NCBI GenBank assembly: GCA_945875585.1
Contig: CAMCLK010000033.1
Location: 1 to 55,412, forward strand
From: Candidatus Kuenenia stuttgartensis
Lineage (GTDB): Bacteria; Planctomycetota; Planctomycetia; Gemmatales; Gemmataceae
Direction of reading: 5' to 3'
DNA: 55,412 nt
Shown here: positions 1 to 8,576 of the stretch, in pieces
How positions within the stretch are numbered: the first letter of the stretch is position 1
Layout of the letters: every line of letters begins with the position of its first letter
Notes under the pieces: generated by a model
Told to the model about the DNA's origin: nothing
What the model saw: the letters and a program-made list of their open reading frames with translations, nothing else
Databases searched by the model: none
Program-made: the position numbers and the translations under genes

Positions 1-800
1 CCGAGCAGGACTATTCCAACGACAAGCGATCCTGTTCCCAGCCATGCGGCTGCCATTGATGGGGGCATACTGATGCCCCGTCGCGCCACGTAACGCCTTA
101 GGCCGAGGAAGCAGCAGGTGAGCAGAAGCAGAAAACCGCTTCCCAGATATCCCATGAGCAAAATGAGGGAACGCCAGCGTCTTTCTGGTTCGGATACTGG
201 AATCAATGCCTGCCCCAGACCGAACAGCGGTAGGGTGACTAAACAAAATAGAACAACCACGCCTCCGGGAGGTCGGCGAATGCGCGCAGGTTTGATTATT
301 TTTTGAAGATGCGCCCTTCCCGTTGCATTTTCGACTTGGGCTCGGAGTCTTTCGGCAGGGTCATCTTCCAAGCCGCCCGCTGCCAGAAGGCCTTGCCCTT
401 CTATTTCGTCGTCGTCGTTCAGGTCGGTTGTATCTAAAACCAATATTCTGGTTACCCAGAACCCCAAAGCCACAAGTGTGCCCATGGCGGCAATATGCGC
501 AGGAAAAGGCCACCCATCAGGAGGTGGAATGTACATACCCAGACCAATCCATACCAAACCGCCCAAGGCCGCAGAATAGAGGCTGGCGCGTTTGGCAATT
601 TCATCGATCAATCTGACCCGGCCGATGAGGACCATGCCAACCGTGGAAAAAAACAAAATCCATTCCATGCGGCCGCCATGCCGGCCACGGTAAAGAATAT
701 CGACGATAAAAAAGAGTAGGCAGCTGACAAGAGAAACCAGCAAGGCTGGTGTAACGGCTAGGACCAGCCAGTCTGCCGGCCCTAGTCCGCGTCTTGCCAT
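1..800 (-). CDS. Integral membrane protein, unknown function (C-terminal end outside window)
   Basis: An open frame runs from the ATG at 800 on the minus strand to the window edge without a stop, giving 266 residues. I do not recognise the family. About seven hydrophobic segments are visible, near residues 11-34, 46-61, 73-91, 99-122, 180-200, 212-234 and from 250 to the edge. An acidic stretch (NDDDE, about 128-132) and a charged, probably helical linker of about 55 residues separate the first four segments from the last three. The start lies 12 bases after the stop of the esterase gene, so the two are probably co-transcribed. No catalytic motif is seen. The coding reading is secure because the frame stays open and the hydrophobic pattern is regular. 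Confidence 0.75.
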   Translation of the reverse strand, partial: MARRGLGPADWLVLAVTPALLVSLVSCLLFFIVDILYRGRHGGRMEWILFFSTVGMVLIGRVRLIDEIAKRASLYSAALGGLVWIGLGMYIPPPDGWPFPAHIAAMGTLVALGFWVTRILVLDTTDLNDDDEIEGQGLLAAGGLEDDPAERLRAQVENATGRAHLQKIIKPARIRRPPGGVVVLFCLVTLPLFGLGQALIPVSEPERRWRSLILLMGYLGSGFLLLLTCCFLGLRRYVARRGISMPPSMAAAWLGTGSLVVGIVLL

Positions 801-812
801 GGCAGAACCCTC

Positions 813-2051
813 TTACTTGCCTTTGGGCAGGTGTTGGCTTGTAAACTTTATGAAGACTTTCCAGTCGTCAGCCTTCATTTCGTGTTTGCCAGGGCGAATG
901 TAGTAGCCCAGCGTGCCAGAACTCAAAGTGTTGAGGGCCGGCATGGTAGTGGTGTCGCATCCACCAGCTTTCAGCAAGCGGTAGACCGGATCGGCAGCGC
1001 GCAGGACTTCGAACTGGCCAACTGGGTTGGCCCATGTGTCTTCAAGGGCATTGGCAAAAAGTACAGGCCGCGGTGCCATGAGGGCTACCAGATGATGTTG
1101 CTCGAAAGGGAGCTTTTCCGGCCGTTCATTGAACGCCTTGTAGTGGCTGTTGAACCAGTGTGGGAAGCGGTCGTTGATCTGCTTGACCGATTCCCCAATC
1201 TTACCCCTGCTGGGTGCTGTGCCGCCACAACCGGCCTGAAGGGGGATGGCTATGGCAAAGCGTTCATCCATGGCCCCAGCCAGTAGTGCTGTTTTTCCCA
1301 TGCGGGAGTGGCCAACGGCGACAACCGGTGCCTTGGCGGTACTCGCTTCATTGGCCAGAACATCAAGCACGCGGCTCATGGCCCAAGCATATAGAGCAAT
1401 GGTACCCCATTTTTCAGGGGAATAGGCTTGTTTTGAACGCAACCATGGCTGAATACCGCCGCGTTCGTCACCCCGGTCGGGATCAACCTCTCCGCCATAG
1501 AAAGTGGCCAGGCCAAAGCCCTGTTCCGCAATCATGGAAGCATTCCACACGCCAAGACCCTGTCCGCGGCCAGCTTCAGTGGCGCGATTGTCTTTTGAAT
1601 TCATCCGGTCTGGGTAGACCCAAGCCTGAGTCATGGCGATACCCGGATCGGCCAGCACAGCATGGTTGCCGTTGAAGTTAGGCCCCACAAATATCGCTTT
1701 GGGGGAGTTTCCCTGTTTTGGCAGAACAAGTAGAAGCCGGATGACTGGTGCTCCGGGTCCTACTGATACGTCAAACTCCCTTACCCACATGCTGTTGGCA
1801 TTGGATTCGTAGCGGACCTTCGCGGTAACTGGCCCGGTGGCTTCGGGCATGGTGCCATACATGTAGTGCCCGAACAGGCGGACAATTTCGGGTCGTCTCT
1901 GATTTTTCCAACCCTCCGCCGTGGTGATGCGTGAACCATCGATGGCTGTCAGTGGATCGGGCCAGTCTGCTAAGACTGGGAGCGCTGCTGGTTCCGGCAA
2001 TGCAGGTTCCGCAGCAGCAAGGATCAGAAGGGGAATAAAAGCTTGGATCAT
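813..2051 (-). CDS. CE15-type glucuronoyl esterase-like alpha/beta hydrolase, secreted
   Basis: A 412-residue protein with a short hydrophobic leader (about 1-20). The nucleophile motif GHSRMGKTAL (Ser249) fits the G-x-S-R-x-G-K signature of carbohydrate esterase family 15, and a C-terminal PGKHEMKADDW supplies a candidate catalytic His390. The acid residue was not assigned with certainty. CE15 enzymes cleave ester links between glucuronoyl groups of xylan and lignin or other alcohols, and many bacterial members have broader substrates. The start is supported by GGAG seven bases upstream. The next gene is a membrane protein 12 bases downstream. The family call is good, the substrate is unknown. 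Confidence 0.8.
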   Translation of the reverse strand: MIQAFIPLLILAAAEPALPEPAALPVLADWPDPLTAIDGSRITTAEGWKNQRRPEIVRLFGHYMYGTMPEATGPVTAKVRYESNANSMWVREFDVSVGPGAPVIRLLLVLPKQGNSPKAIFVGPNFNGNHAVLADPGIAMTQAWVYPDRMNSKDNRATEAGRGQGLGVWNASMIAEQGFGLATFYGGEVDPDRGDERGGIQPWLRSKQAYSPEKWGTIALYAWAMSRVLDVLANEASTAKAPVVAVGHSRMGKTALLAGAMDERFAIAIPLQAGCGGTAPSRGKIGESVKQINDRFPHWFNSHYKAFNERPEKLPFEQHHLVALMAPRPVLFANALEDTWANPVGQFEVLRAADPVYRLLKAGGCDTTTMPALNTLSSGTLGYYIRPGKHEMKADDWKVFIKFTSQHLPKGK

Positions 2052-2113
2052 GGAAGAGCTCCGTTTAATTGTTCAATTTAGAAGAACGGATTGACTTCTG
2101 GAATGCAAGCATC

Positions 2114-2127
2114 TATTTTATTAAATA
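2114..2127 (+). promoter_or_regulatory. AT-rich palindrome next to the ArsR start codon, candidate operator
   Basis: The arms TATTT (2114-2118) and AAATA (2123-2127) flank TATT and end at the base before the ATG. There is no Shine-Dalgarno sequence upstream of that ATG, so the transcript may be leaderless and this site could be both -10 region and operator. A second weak repeat, GTTC (2071-2074) and GAAC (2084-2087), lies in the same divergent intergenic region. ArsR/SmtB repressors usually bind such dyads at their own promoters. Binding here is inference. Confidence 0.3.
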
Positions 2128-2550
2128 ATGAAACAGTCAAGTGATGAATCAGTTGCTCCAGACGCACCCGCTGCTTGCCTCGGGCTCGACCACGGCCCTA
2201 ACAGCCGGAAGGAGCTGCAGGCCTTGGCTGCAAAGCCCCGGGCACTCGACCGCGCTGCCGCGCTGTTCCGCGCCCTCGGCGACCCGGCCCGTTTGCGTCT
2301 GCTAGTTCTGCTAGAGCAGGGCGAGCGCTGCGTGAGTGAACTGGTCGATGTTCTGGGTGAAAAATTCCCCACCGTTTCTCAGCGCCTCAGGCTGCTGAGA
2401 ACCGAAGGACTGGTGGTCCGTCGCCGCGATGGCAACCACCTGCATTACGCATTGGCCGATCGGCATGTTGCCGACTTGGTCAAAACAGCGCTGGAGCATG
2501 CCGCCGAGTTGGTTGCTGCTCCAGTGTCCACTGAGGAAGAAGGAGGCTGA
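2128..2550 (+). CDS. ArsR/SmtB-family metal-sensing repressor, zinc type
   Basis: A 140-residue protein with a winged helix-turn-helix: the core ALGDPARLRLLVLL is followed by the recognition region FPTVSQRLRLLRTEGL and the wing VVRRRDGNHLHYAL. The last helix carries D111-x-H113-x10-H124-x2-E127, which matches the alpha-5 zinc site of SmtB and CzrA exactly. The arsenic-type CxC site is absent (only Cys68 lies in that helix). By family knowledge it should repress its own operon and release DNA when zinc (or cobalt) rises. The only gene behind it, two bases downstream, encodes a His-rich protein, which is the expected target. The acidic C-terminal tail is short. Confidence 0.88.
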   Translation: MKQSSDESVAPDAPAACLGLDHGPNSRKELQALAAKPRALDRAAALFRALGDPARLRLLVLLEQGERCVSELVDVLGEKFPTVSQRLRLLRTEGLVVRRRDGNHLHYALADRHVADLVKTALEHAAELVAAPVSTEEEGG

Positions 2551-2552
2551 TC

Positions 2553-2888
2553 ATGTCTTGCTCGAACCATTCCCATCAGCACGGCGCAGGCTGCGGCCAC
2601 ACTGCTGTCAAGCATGGCGATCACGTCGATTTTCTGCACGACGGTCATCTGCACCATGTGACAGCATCGGGTGTTGAAGAACACCGCCTGCCAGTGGATG
2701 CTTCCAATCCCGATACCTGCACACCTGCTCATGACTGTGCCGGCCACGATGCAGCACATCGTCATGGGCCTGACTGTGGTCACGAGGCCGTGCCTCATGG
2801 CGATCATGTCGATTACCTTGTAGCTGGGCACCTGCACCATCCCCATGGCAACCATTGCGATGACCATGGCCCGGTCAAAATTGCTTGA
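2553..2888 (+). CDS. Small His-rich metal-binding protein with an internal duplication
   Basis: A 111-residue protein with 24 His and 6 Cys. One segment occurs twice, at residues 14-35 and 75-96, with the pattern CGH-x-AV-x-HGDHVD-(F/Y)-L-x2-GHLHH. There is no signal peptide or membrane segment. Similar proteins are sometimes labelled zinc transporter permease in annotations, which does not fit a soluble protein of this size. A zinc buffer or chaperone is the simplest reading. The start follows an AGGAGG sequence that lies in the end of the regulator gene. A strong terminator follows, so this is a two-gene operon. Function is inferred from composition and the upstream zinc sensor. Confidence 0.75.
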   Translation: MSCSNHSHQHGAGCGHTAVKHGDHVDFLHDGHLHHVTASGVEEHRLPVDASNPDTCTPAHDCAGHDAAHRHGPDCGHEAVPHGDHVDYLVAGHLHHPHGNHCDDHGPVKIA

Positions 2889-2911
2889 TCATCTCGGAAA
2901 GCCGATCATTC

Positions 2912-2949
2912 AAAGGCCTTGTTGAACCAATGTTCGACAAGGCCTTTTT
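2912..2949 (+). terminator. Rho-independent terminator of the zinc operon
   Basis: Perfect 11-bp arms AAAGGCCTTGT (2912-2922) and ACAAGGCCTTT (2937-2947) with a 14-base loop, ending in a run of five T. It lies 24 bases after the stop of the His-rich gene. Confidence 0.85.
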
Positions 2950-3008
2950 GTTGGACGAAGTGGCTTCGGAGCTATAACTTCCCCATTTCCGCCTAGGGAG
3001 TTAATAGC

Positions 3009-3920
3009 ATGCTTGGATTTCTGTTGGTTGGGTTGCTGACTGTATCTCAGGTTCCGCCATTGCCCGAGGGAATCGCTTCGCGCGAACGCGATATTATTTA
3101 CGGTCGCAAATATGGCTTGTCGCTCACCATGGACCGATTTACCCCTACCAAGCCCAATGGCAAAGCTGTGATCTGGGTGGTATCTGGTGGTTGGTTTTCC
3201 AACCCGGATTCTATCAATTCTGGATTTGTCACACCATTGTGCCGCGCCGGTTATCAGGTGTTTGCGGTCTGCCACGGCAGCCAGCCCCGTTTCACTATAC
3301 CCGAGGTGCTCGACGACATGCACCGTTCCACGCGATGGATTCGCCACAATGCCAAAAAATATCAAATTGATCCAGATGCCATCGGCGTGACAGGCGGTTC
3401 TGCCGGTGGCCACCTATCGTTGATGCTGGGAATGGTGCATTTGCCGGGAGATCCCAAGGCGAGTGATCCAGTAAACCGGCAGCCATCTGGCGTTCAGGCA
3501 GTGGCTTGTTTCTTTCCGCCCACGGACTTTCTGAATTGGACCAAGCCGGGCGAGGTGATGCTGGGTAAACCGCACGTTCTGAAAAACATTCCTCCCGCTT
3601 TTGATTTTCACACACAAGACAAGGTTACCGGGCAGTTCAACGTGATTACCGACCAGAAGGAACGCGAGCGCATCGGCAAGGAGATATCGCCCATCACCCA
3701 TGTCGGTCCCAAAAGTGCTCCGGTGTATCTGGTTCAAGGGACCAACGACTTATTGGTGCCGCAGATTCAGGCGGAGATTTTCATGGCGGCCCTCAAGGAA
3801 AAGGGCATTGCCAATGAACTTGTTATCAAGCAAGGTGCTGGCCACGGTTGGGCCAATATGGACAAAGATATCGAGCAGTTTGCGAAGTGGTTTGACAAGC
3901 ACCTTGCAGCGACAAAATAA
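3009..3920 (+). CDS. Secreted alpha/beta hydrolase (esterase/lipase-like)
   Basis: A 303-residue protein with a short hydrophobic leader (1-16). The nucleophile elbow GGSAGGHLS gives Ser131. The strand before it ends in VSGGWF (58-63), which resembles the oxyanion HGGG region. Near the C-terminus QGTNDLLVP supplies the likely acid Asp and GAGHGW the likely catalytic His. This pattern fits the BD-FAE/DeoC-like carboxylesterases used on short esters or acylated sugars, though the true substrate cannot be read. GGAG eight bases before the ATG supports the start. The gene stands alone and ends at a bidirectional terminator. Confidence 0.82.
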   Translation: MLGFLLVGLLTVSQVPPLPEGIASRERDIIYGRKYGLSLTMDRFTPTKPNGKAVIWVVSGGWFSNPDSINSGFVTPLCRAGYQVFAVCHGSQPRFTIPEVLDDMHRSTRWIRHNAKKYQIDPDAIGVTGGSAGGHLSLMLGMVHLPGDPKASDPVNRQPSGVQAVACFFPPTDFLNWTKPGEVMLGKPHVLKNIPPAFDFHTQDKVTGQFNVITDQKERERIGKEISPITHVGPKSAPVYLVQGTNDLLVPQIQAEIFMAALKEKGIANELVIKQGAGHGWANMDKDIEQFAKWFDKHLAATK

Positions 3921-3930
3921 CGCTAACGAA

Positions 3931-3964
3931 AGAAGGGCCGGGTTTGTTGAAACCCGGCCCTTCT
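3931..3964. terminator. Bidirectional terminator between convergent genes
   Basis: Perfect 15-bp inverted repeat (3931-3945 and 3950-3964) around the loop GTTG. It lies between the stop of the hydrolase (3920) and the stop of the cytochrome (3994), and can serve both strands. The flanking T tracts are short. Confidence 0.85.
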
Positions 3965-3993
3965 ACATTATTGCAAACTTAACGCGTCAGGTG

Positions 3994-4566
3994 TCAGTCG
4001 CGGAATACCGAGTGACATTCGCTGCAGCTGGTGTTCATCTTGCCAGCGGCCTTCTTGACATCGGCCCACTTCTTTTCCTTGACTGCGGTGGCCAAGGCTT
4101 CAGCGCCTTCCTTCATCATGTCGTTCAGTTCGGTCCACTTCTTCTTGCTCTTCGAGGCTTCTTTGCTCTCGGGCCACTTGTGGTCGCTGACAGCGGCAAT
4201 GGCTGCCACGCGGTGTGCCAAATCGGTCAGTGGTTCAGCCATCTTGGCTTCGTCTGACTTGGCAACGCCCTTCTTCTGTAGGCTGGGCAATGCGGCTTCG
4301 ATGCCATCCAAGTTGGCTGCAACGAGTCCTGCCTTGGCGCCAACACCGAAACCACCCTTGGTGCGGGGCTTGAAAGCGCGCATCACGGCCTCAAGTTCAA
4401 GGTCGGCTGCAGCTGCTTTGGCATCTGCTGCGCCGTTGCCCTTCTTGGCCAAAGCATCGAGTGCTTCGAGTGTTTTCTTGTTGTCCTTGCCCTGCCAAGC
4501 CAAGCCAGTGCCTGCTGCGAGCATAGCCAAAGCCAAGCCAAGACCGGTTATCCGCATGAATTTCAT
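3994..4566 (-). CDS. Cytochrome c'-like monohaem c-type cytochrome
   Basis: A 190-residue protein. The signal peptide starts MKFMRITGLGLALAMLAAG. The single haem motif CSECH is only a few residues from the C-terminus (CSECHSVFRD), and the rest is predicted to be helical and Ala/Lys-rich. A C-terminal CxxCH after a helical bundle is the layout of cytochromes c', which carry a high-spin haem and bind NO or CO in the periplasm. The protein is longer than the usual 130 residues, so it may be a related family. The ATG at 4566 is chosen because GAGGTGA lies six bases upstream. A longer open frame upstream has no leader character. Confidence 0.8.
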   Translation of the reverse strand: MKFMRITGLGLALAMLAAGTGLAWQGKDNKKTLEALDALAKKGNGAADAKAAAADLELEAVMRAFKPRTKGGFGVGAKAGLVAANLDGIEAALPSLQKKGVAKSDEAKMAEPLTDLAHRVAAIAAVSDHKWPESKEASKSKKKWTELNDMMKEGAEALATAVKEKKWADVKKAAGKMNTSCSECHSVFRD

Positions 4567-4711
4567 GATTGGGTCACCTCGGGAACATCTATCGGGGTGG
4601 AGTGAAACGCCTGCCGTGCCTGATGAGGCGGGACAACAGCCCCAACCTTGGCAACGACTCAATGCACCATGATTCTACGGAGCTCAGTGTCCATGACAAG
4701 AAACAGGGGCA

Positions 4712-5719
4712 TCAAACTGCTGTAACAGGTTGCAATACAGAATGGTTTCCCCGGTACGTTCCCCCTGAATCCTTCACTTTGCCATTGCCGCTGCTGTTCG
4801 CATTCGTGGCCAGTACCACCATCAATTGCCTCGAAACCATGGTTATGCCATGGGGATTCACCACGGGAACAGAAGCAAGTGCTTTCCCGGACAACACGTC
4901 GATCTGGTGAATTTTGCCTGTACCCGGCTGGCCACTGGTGACTACTGCTAGCCAGCCATCGGGGTGCCAACCAGAATCGAGTGCAAAGCCCTCATTCTCG
5001 CCCCCTAATTTCAGGTCGTGCATCAACTTGCCTTGGGCGTCAGTCACTGCAACTCTCGGAATGGCCTGCACAAAGCCCCCGGTGCGTGGCTCGGCACCCA
5101 TGGCCACAAGTGTTGCGTCATCAGGCCCCCAAGCCAGACGCCGAATGCCGCCAACGGCTTGCAGGCGATCAATTTTGAAGAAACCGGGAATATCAAATTT
5201 CACCGTCACGGTCAGGCTGGAAGACAATACCACCACACTGCCATGGAGGTTGCCCACGGCCAATCGGGAACCGTCGCGGCTCCAGGCCAAACTCATCAGG
5301 TCATCTCCCAGCGATAGTTCCTTGTGGGTGGCGCCGGTGTCGGTACGCAGCAGTCTCAAGAATCCATCACGGGCTGCAATGGCCACAAATTTGCCATCGG
5401 GCGAATTCGCCGCGGCGCGCAACCATCCCGCGCTGAGGCTCGGCCGCGACCATAGTCTGGCATCCCCCTTCCAGCTCATCGCGTTGCCGTGGCTGTCGAC
5501 TCCCACCACAAAACCACCAGGAAGTTGGTCGATTCCTGTTAACCATCCGGTAAGACCGTTGAAAGCACCGGTGGTAACAATCGACATACCATCGGCCCGA
5601 TATCGGCGGGCAACTCCGTCGAAACCACCCGCTATAAGATTTGGTCCATCGCCGCGGAGACATGCCATCTGCGCATCAAGAGGTACTGGTTTTTGAAGCT
5701 TGAACACAGCGGGTTTCAT
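4712..5719 (-). CDS. WD40/YVTN-type beta-propeller protein
   Basis: A 335-residue protein made of repeated beta-blade units, such as GDGPNLIAGGFDGVARRY, SPDGKFVAIAARDGFLRLL and SRDGSRLAVGNLHGSVVVL. No enzyme motif or signal peptide is visible. Its start overlaps the stop of the DUF1501 gene by four bases (ATGA), so translation is probably coupled. In planctomycetes such propellers often follow DUF1549/DUF1501 pairs; their role there is unknown. Without a leader peptide the protein may stay in the cytoplasm, while its partners carry export signals. Confidence 0.78.
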   Translation of the reverse strand: MKPAVFKLQKPVPLDAQMACLRGDGPNLIAGGFDGVARRYRADGMSIVTTGAFNGLTGWLTGIDQLPGGFVVGVDSHGNAMSWKGDARLWSRPSLSAGWLRAAANSPDGKFVAIAARDGFLRLLRTDTGATHKELSLGDDLMSLAWSRDGSRLAVGNLHGSVVVLSSSLTVTVKFDIPGFFKIDRLQAVGGIRRLAWGPDDATLVAMGAEPRTGGFVQAIPRVAVTDAQGKLMHDLKLGGENEGFALDSGWHPDGWLAVVTSGQPGTGKIHQIDVLSGKALASVPVVNPHGITMVSRQLMVVLATNANSSGNGKVKDSGGTYRGNHSVLQPVTAV

Positions 5720-6990
5720 CGGGCATTCTCCGGCGGCTTGCGAAGCAGGGCCTTGATGGGGTACATGCCCTCGTGAGCCAGAGGTAGTGGTTGCCCGGAC
5801 TGTTCGTAGTGAATCGCGCTGGTGGAAATACCAAGGGCGTAAAATATAGTGTGAAATAGATGGCCAATATCGTAAGAATCTCCCTTGACTTCGCTGCCGT
5901 CAGCCACAGTTTCACCCACTACTTGTCCGGGCACGATGCCAGCCCCAGCCATGGCGGCAGACCACGCCTCGGGCCAGTGATCCCGTCCCAGATGACCGTT
6001 GATGCGCGGGGTGCGTCCGAATTCCGACAGCACCACCACCAGAACATGGTCGAGCATTCCCCGGTTTCCCAAGTCGTCGAGCAATGCGGACAAACCACGG
6101 TCGAATTGCGGCATCAAAGACATACTGCCATTAAAATGATCGCCATGGCTGTCCCAGCCGTAGGAGATCACTTTCACCGAGCGGACGCCGGCTTCCAGCA
6201 ATCCCCGTGCCTGCAGCAGGTGGCGGCCTAGGTCGGTGTCGCCATAACGTTCGATATCGTTACGCGACAAACGAGCCGGATCGAACAAGTCGCGACGCCG
6301 GCGAAGGGTTTCCGCCAACTTGAATGTTTCAGTATTCGCCAGAGCAAGTGATGAGCCACGTGCAGTGGCGCCCATGCGGTCGAGCGTATCGCGCAACGAC
6401 AGACGCAGGTCGTCTTCTGCGGCAGCCAGATCAGCAGGTCGGTCGAGCAGAGCTGGAGGTTTGCCGTCTCCCAAAGCTAATGCAGCGTGGCGTGGTCCAA
6501 GAAAACCAGTTTCATTCACCAAAAAACCGCCATTGCCCGGCTTGATGACCATAGATGCTGGAAGTTCTACAGCCTTGGGGCCGAGCCAGCGTGCTGAGGC
6601 AACGTTCAGATATGGATAATCAACACCCCTGTTTTTGGGATCTCCCCTCTGGATGCGGGCCACGCCGGCAGAGTGTGAATTATCCTGGGTGCACAGGTTG
6701 CGGATGAGAGCCAGCTTGTTGGTATGTCGAGCAGTTTGTGGCATTAACTCGCTGATGCGGATTCCTGAAACGACTGAGGGAATCGAACGGAAAGGGCCGC
6801 CGAAGCGCGTGCCCGGTTTGGGGTCCCAGCTTTCCAGTTGGCTCAGACCGCCATCTAGCCAAACCAATAGTAACTGGCGATCTGAAGACACACCGCCGCT
6901 TGGTGCGGCGCGAGCCAGCGAGGCTGTGGCAGCCCCCATGCAGCTCATCCAAGAGCGTCTGGAGAGGCTGTGCTGCATCCCGCAGTTCAT
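5716..6990 (-). CDS. DUF1501 protein with Tat-like leader
   Basis: A 424-residue protein. The leader SRRSWMSCMGAATASLARAA resembles a twin-arginine signal. The body shows DUF1501 features: LLLVWLDGGLSQLESWDPKPG near the start, then YGWDSHGDHF and LVVVLSEFGRTPRINGHLGRDH. DUF1501 belongs to the alkaline phosphatase/sulfatase-like fold, with Asp/His metal ligands visible here. No member has a firmly known substrate that I can name. The ATG at 6990 is chosen because GAGGGA lies upstream and because it falls ten bases after the previous stop. It is the middle gene of a three-gene operon. Confidence 0.87.
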   Translation of the reverse strand: MNCGMQHSLSRRSWMSCMGAATASLARAAPSGGVSSDRQLLLVWLDGGLSQLESWDPKPGTRFGGPFRSIPSVVSGIRISELMPQTARHTNKLALIRNLCTQDNSHSAGVARIQRGDPKNRGVDYPYLNVASARWLGPKAVELPASMVIKPGNGGFLVNETGFLGPRHAALALGDGKPPALLDRPADLAAAEDDLRLSLRDTLDRMGATARGSSLALANTETFKLAETLRRRRDLFDPARLSRNDIERYGDTDLGRHLLQARGLLEAGVRSVKVISYGWDSHGDHFNGSMSLMPQFDRGLSALLDDLGNRGMLDHVLVVVLSEFGRTPRINGHLGRDHWPEAWSAAMAGAGIVPGQVVGETVADGSEVKGDSYDIGHLFHTIFYALGISTSAIHYEQSGQPLPLAHEGMYPIKALLRKPPENAR

Positions 6991-7000
6991 GGCAGATCCC

Positions 7001-8530
7001 TCAATGGTTGATCTGGAATTCAGTCGAGGCGAGCAGTGCCCACACAACCACCCGGCGAGCTTCCGCGGCCGATTGGGACTTGGCCATGGTGTCTAGCACA
7101 GCCTGTTGTTCCATGGAGTTGGCTGGGCGGCCTAAAAGGCTCATGTAAACCTCGTTCACCATGGGGGCGCCTTCCAGTTTGGCCAAACGGTCCATCAGGT
7201 TGCCGGGTTTTGCCACCAGTAGCGTTCGCACCGTGGGATCGTGCCGCCAGAAGAGCGCTTTTTCAACCGACGGATGGCCAGCTTCCTCTGGTTCGCGTGC
7301 CGGGTGGCCAAAGACTTGGCGGAATCGTTTCAGCCGGGCTTCGTCTCCTAGCTCACTGCCCAGCGCGACTTCGATCGATTTGGCTAAAACCTCTCCAGAA
7401 AGAGGTCGTTCTATCGCGCGGCTGAAGGGAATATTGTTGGTTTCAATGGTTGGGCCAGATGCCGTCTGGTATAGCTTCGACAAAACCATACCACGCAACC
7501 AGCTTTTCAGTGCCAGGCCTTCACGCAGCGCATTGGCCAGAGTATCGAGCGTGGCTGGCAAAGAAGGAGGATTTCCTGGATGGTCGAAATCGGGATGCTC
7601 AACTATTCCACGGCCCAGCAGTGAACGGGTCAGGCGGTTGGCCCAGGTCCGGGCCAGCCGCGTGTCATCCGCCACGGCATTGGCCAGAAGTGGCAGGGTG
7701 GCCACCCTTGGAATACCGGGATTGTTGGTTTTGCGGTCTGGTTTGACTGCAAATTCATCACCTGTCTTCACCTCGGCCACATCCAGTGGTTTGCGATCGG
7801 GCAATGCAGGCCCTGTCTCGTGACGTTCCATATCGAAGACCGAGCTGAACGCAACCTTTCCTGCGATTGGTTTCTCCATCACCGTTGCGAGTTTAGCATC
7901 GCCCAGTGATGCTTGCCGGGTGAAGGCATACAGACCCTGATAGTGGGCCTGTTTGAAACCCGGTACTGTCAAGTGGTCGTGGCACTGGGCGCAGCGCAGG
8001 TCCATTCCAAGAAACAGTCTGCCGATGTCTCGAGTCAGTGCCGGATAATCGACCGGGTTCTGGCCGTAATTCTCCAAACGTTTCGATAGGAAAAAACCAG
8101 CGCCTGCCGGAAAACCTTTCGCACTCGGGTTGAGTAGTTCAAGGCAAATGGTGCGGATAGGCTTGCCCGATACCACGCAATCTTTCAGATAGTTTTGCCA
8201 AGGTTCGTGGTCGCCCATTCGTTCCATCAGCAGCAGATGCAATGATTGCGCCCAGGTTTTAGCGAAAGCAGGATCTGCCAGAAGGCGATCTACTAGTAGT
8301 TGTCGTCTGTGATCGGCAGGGTGTGCCAGAAACGCGCGGATTTCGTCTGGTTTGGCAATGCGACCCACAAGATCGAGATGAACACGCCGGCAAAATTCGA
8401 AATCGTCGGCAATTTTTACCGGGGCATGGCCAGTTCGATCCCGGGCCAGTGCAGCATCGATGGCGACGTTCAGATCAGTGCTTTCGACAGAAAAGCACAA
8501 AGCAGTCAGCAACAGGTAGGCTGGGGACAT
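7001..8530 (-). CDS. DUF1549/DUF1553 protein, short form without PSCyt1
   Basis: A 509-residue protein starting MSPAYLLLTALCFSVES, a probable signal peptide, with GGAG nine bases upstream. The N-terminal half is DUF1549: FCRRVHLDLVGRIAKPDEIR, then LRCAQCHDH with one CxxCH haem motif. The C-terminal part is DUF1553 (TWANRLTRSLLGRGIVEHPDF and VNEVYMSLLGRPA). The N-terminal PSCyt1 haem domain present in many relatives is missing. Such proteins nearly always come with a DUF1501 partner, as here. The pair is a hallmark of planctomycetes and related phyla and is suspected to act on polysaccharides or in periplasmic redox chemistry, but this is unproven. Confidence 0.87.
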   Translation of the reverse strand: MSPAYLLLTALCFSVESTDLNVAIDAALARDRTGHAPVKIADDFEFCRRVHLDLVGRIAKPDEIRAFLAHPADHRRQLLVDRLLADPAFAKTWAQSLHLLLMERMGDHEPWQNYLKDCVVSGKPIRTICLELLNPSAKGFPAGAGFFLSKRLENYGQNPVDYPALTRDIGRLFLGMDLRCAQCHDHLTVPGFKQAHYQGLYAFTRQASLGDAKLATVMEKPIAGKVAFSSVFDMERHETGPALPDRKPLDVAEVKTGDEFAVKPDRKTNNPGIPRVATLPLLANAVADDTRLARTWANRLTRSLLGRGIVEHPDFDHPGNPPSLPATLDTLANALREGLALKSWLRGMVLSKLYQTASGPTIETNNIPFSRAIERPLSGEVLAKSIEVALGSELGDEARLKRFRQVFGHPAREPEEAGHPSVEKALFWRHDPTVRTLLVAKPGNLMDRLAKLEGAPMVNEVYMSLLGRPANSMEQQAVLDTMAKSQSAAEARRVVVWALLASTEFQINH

Positions 8531-8576
8531 CGTGGCACTCTCCGGTCCTTGATGAGAACCGCAAAGCCCAGTCAGG

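Noticed and set aside
3600..4000. Possibility that the 15-bp inverted repeat at 3931-3964 marks a mobile element end
   Set aside because: It sits between two convergent stops with a four-base loop, as a bidirectional terminator does. No transposase is near.
4031..5696. Plus-strand open frames at 4031-4672 and 4914-5696
   Set aside because: Antisense to the cytochrome c'-like and propeller genes, which have leaders, haem motif and ribosome sites in the minus frames.
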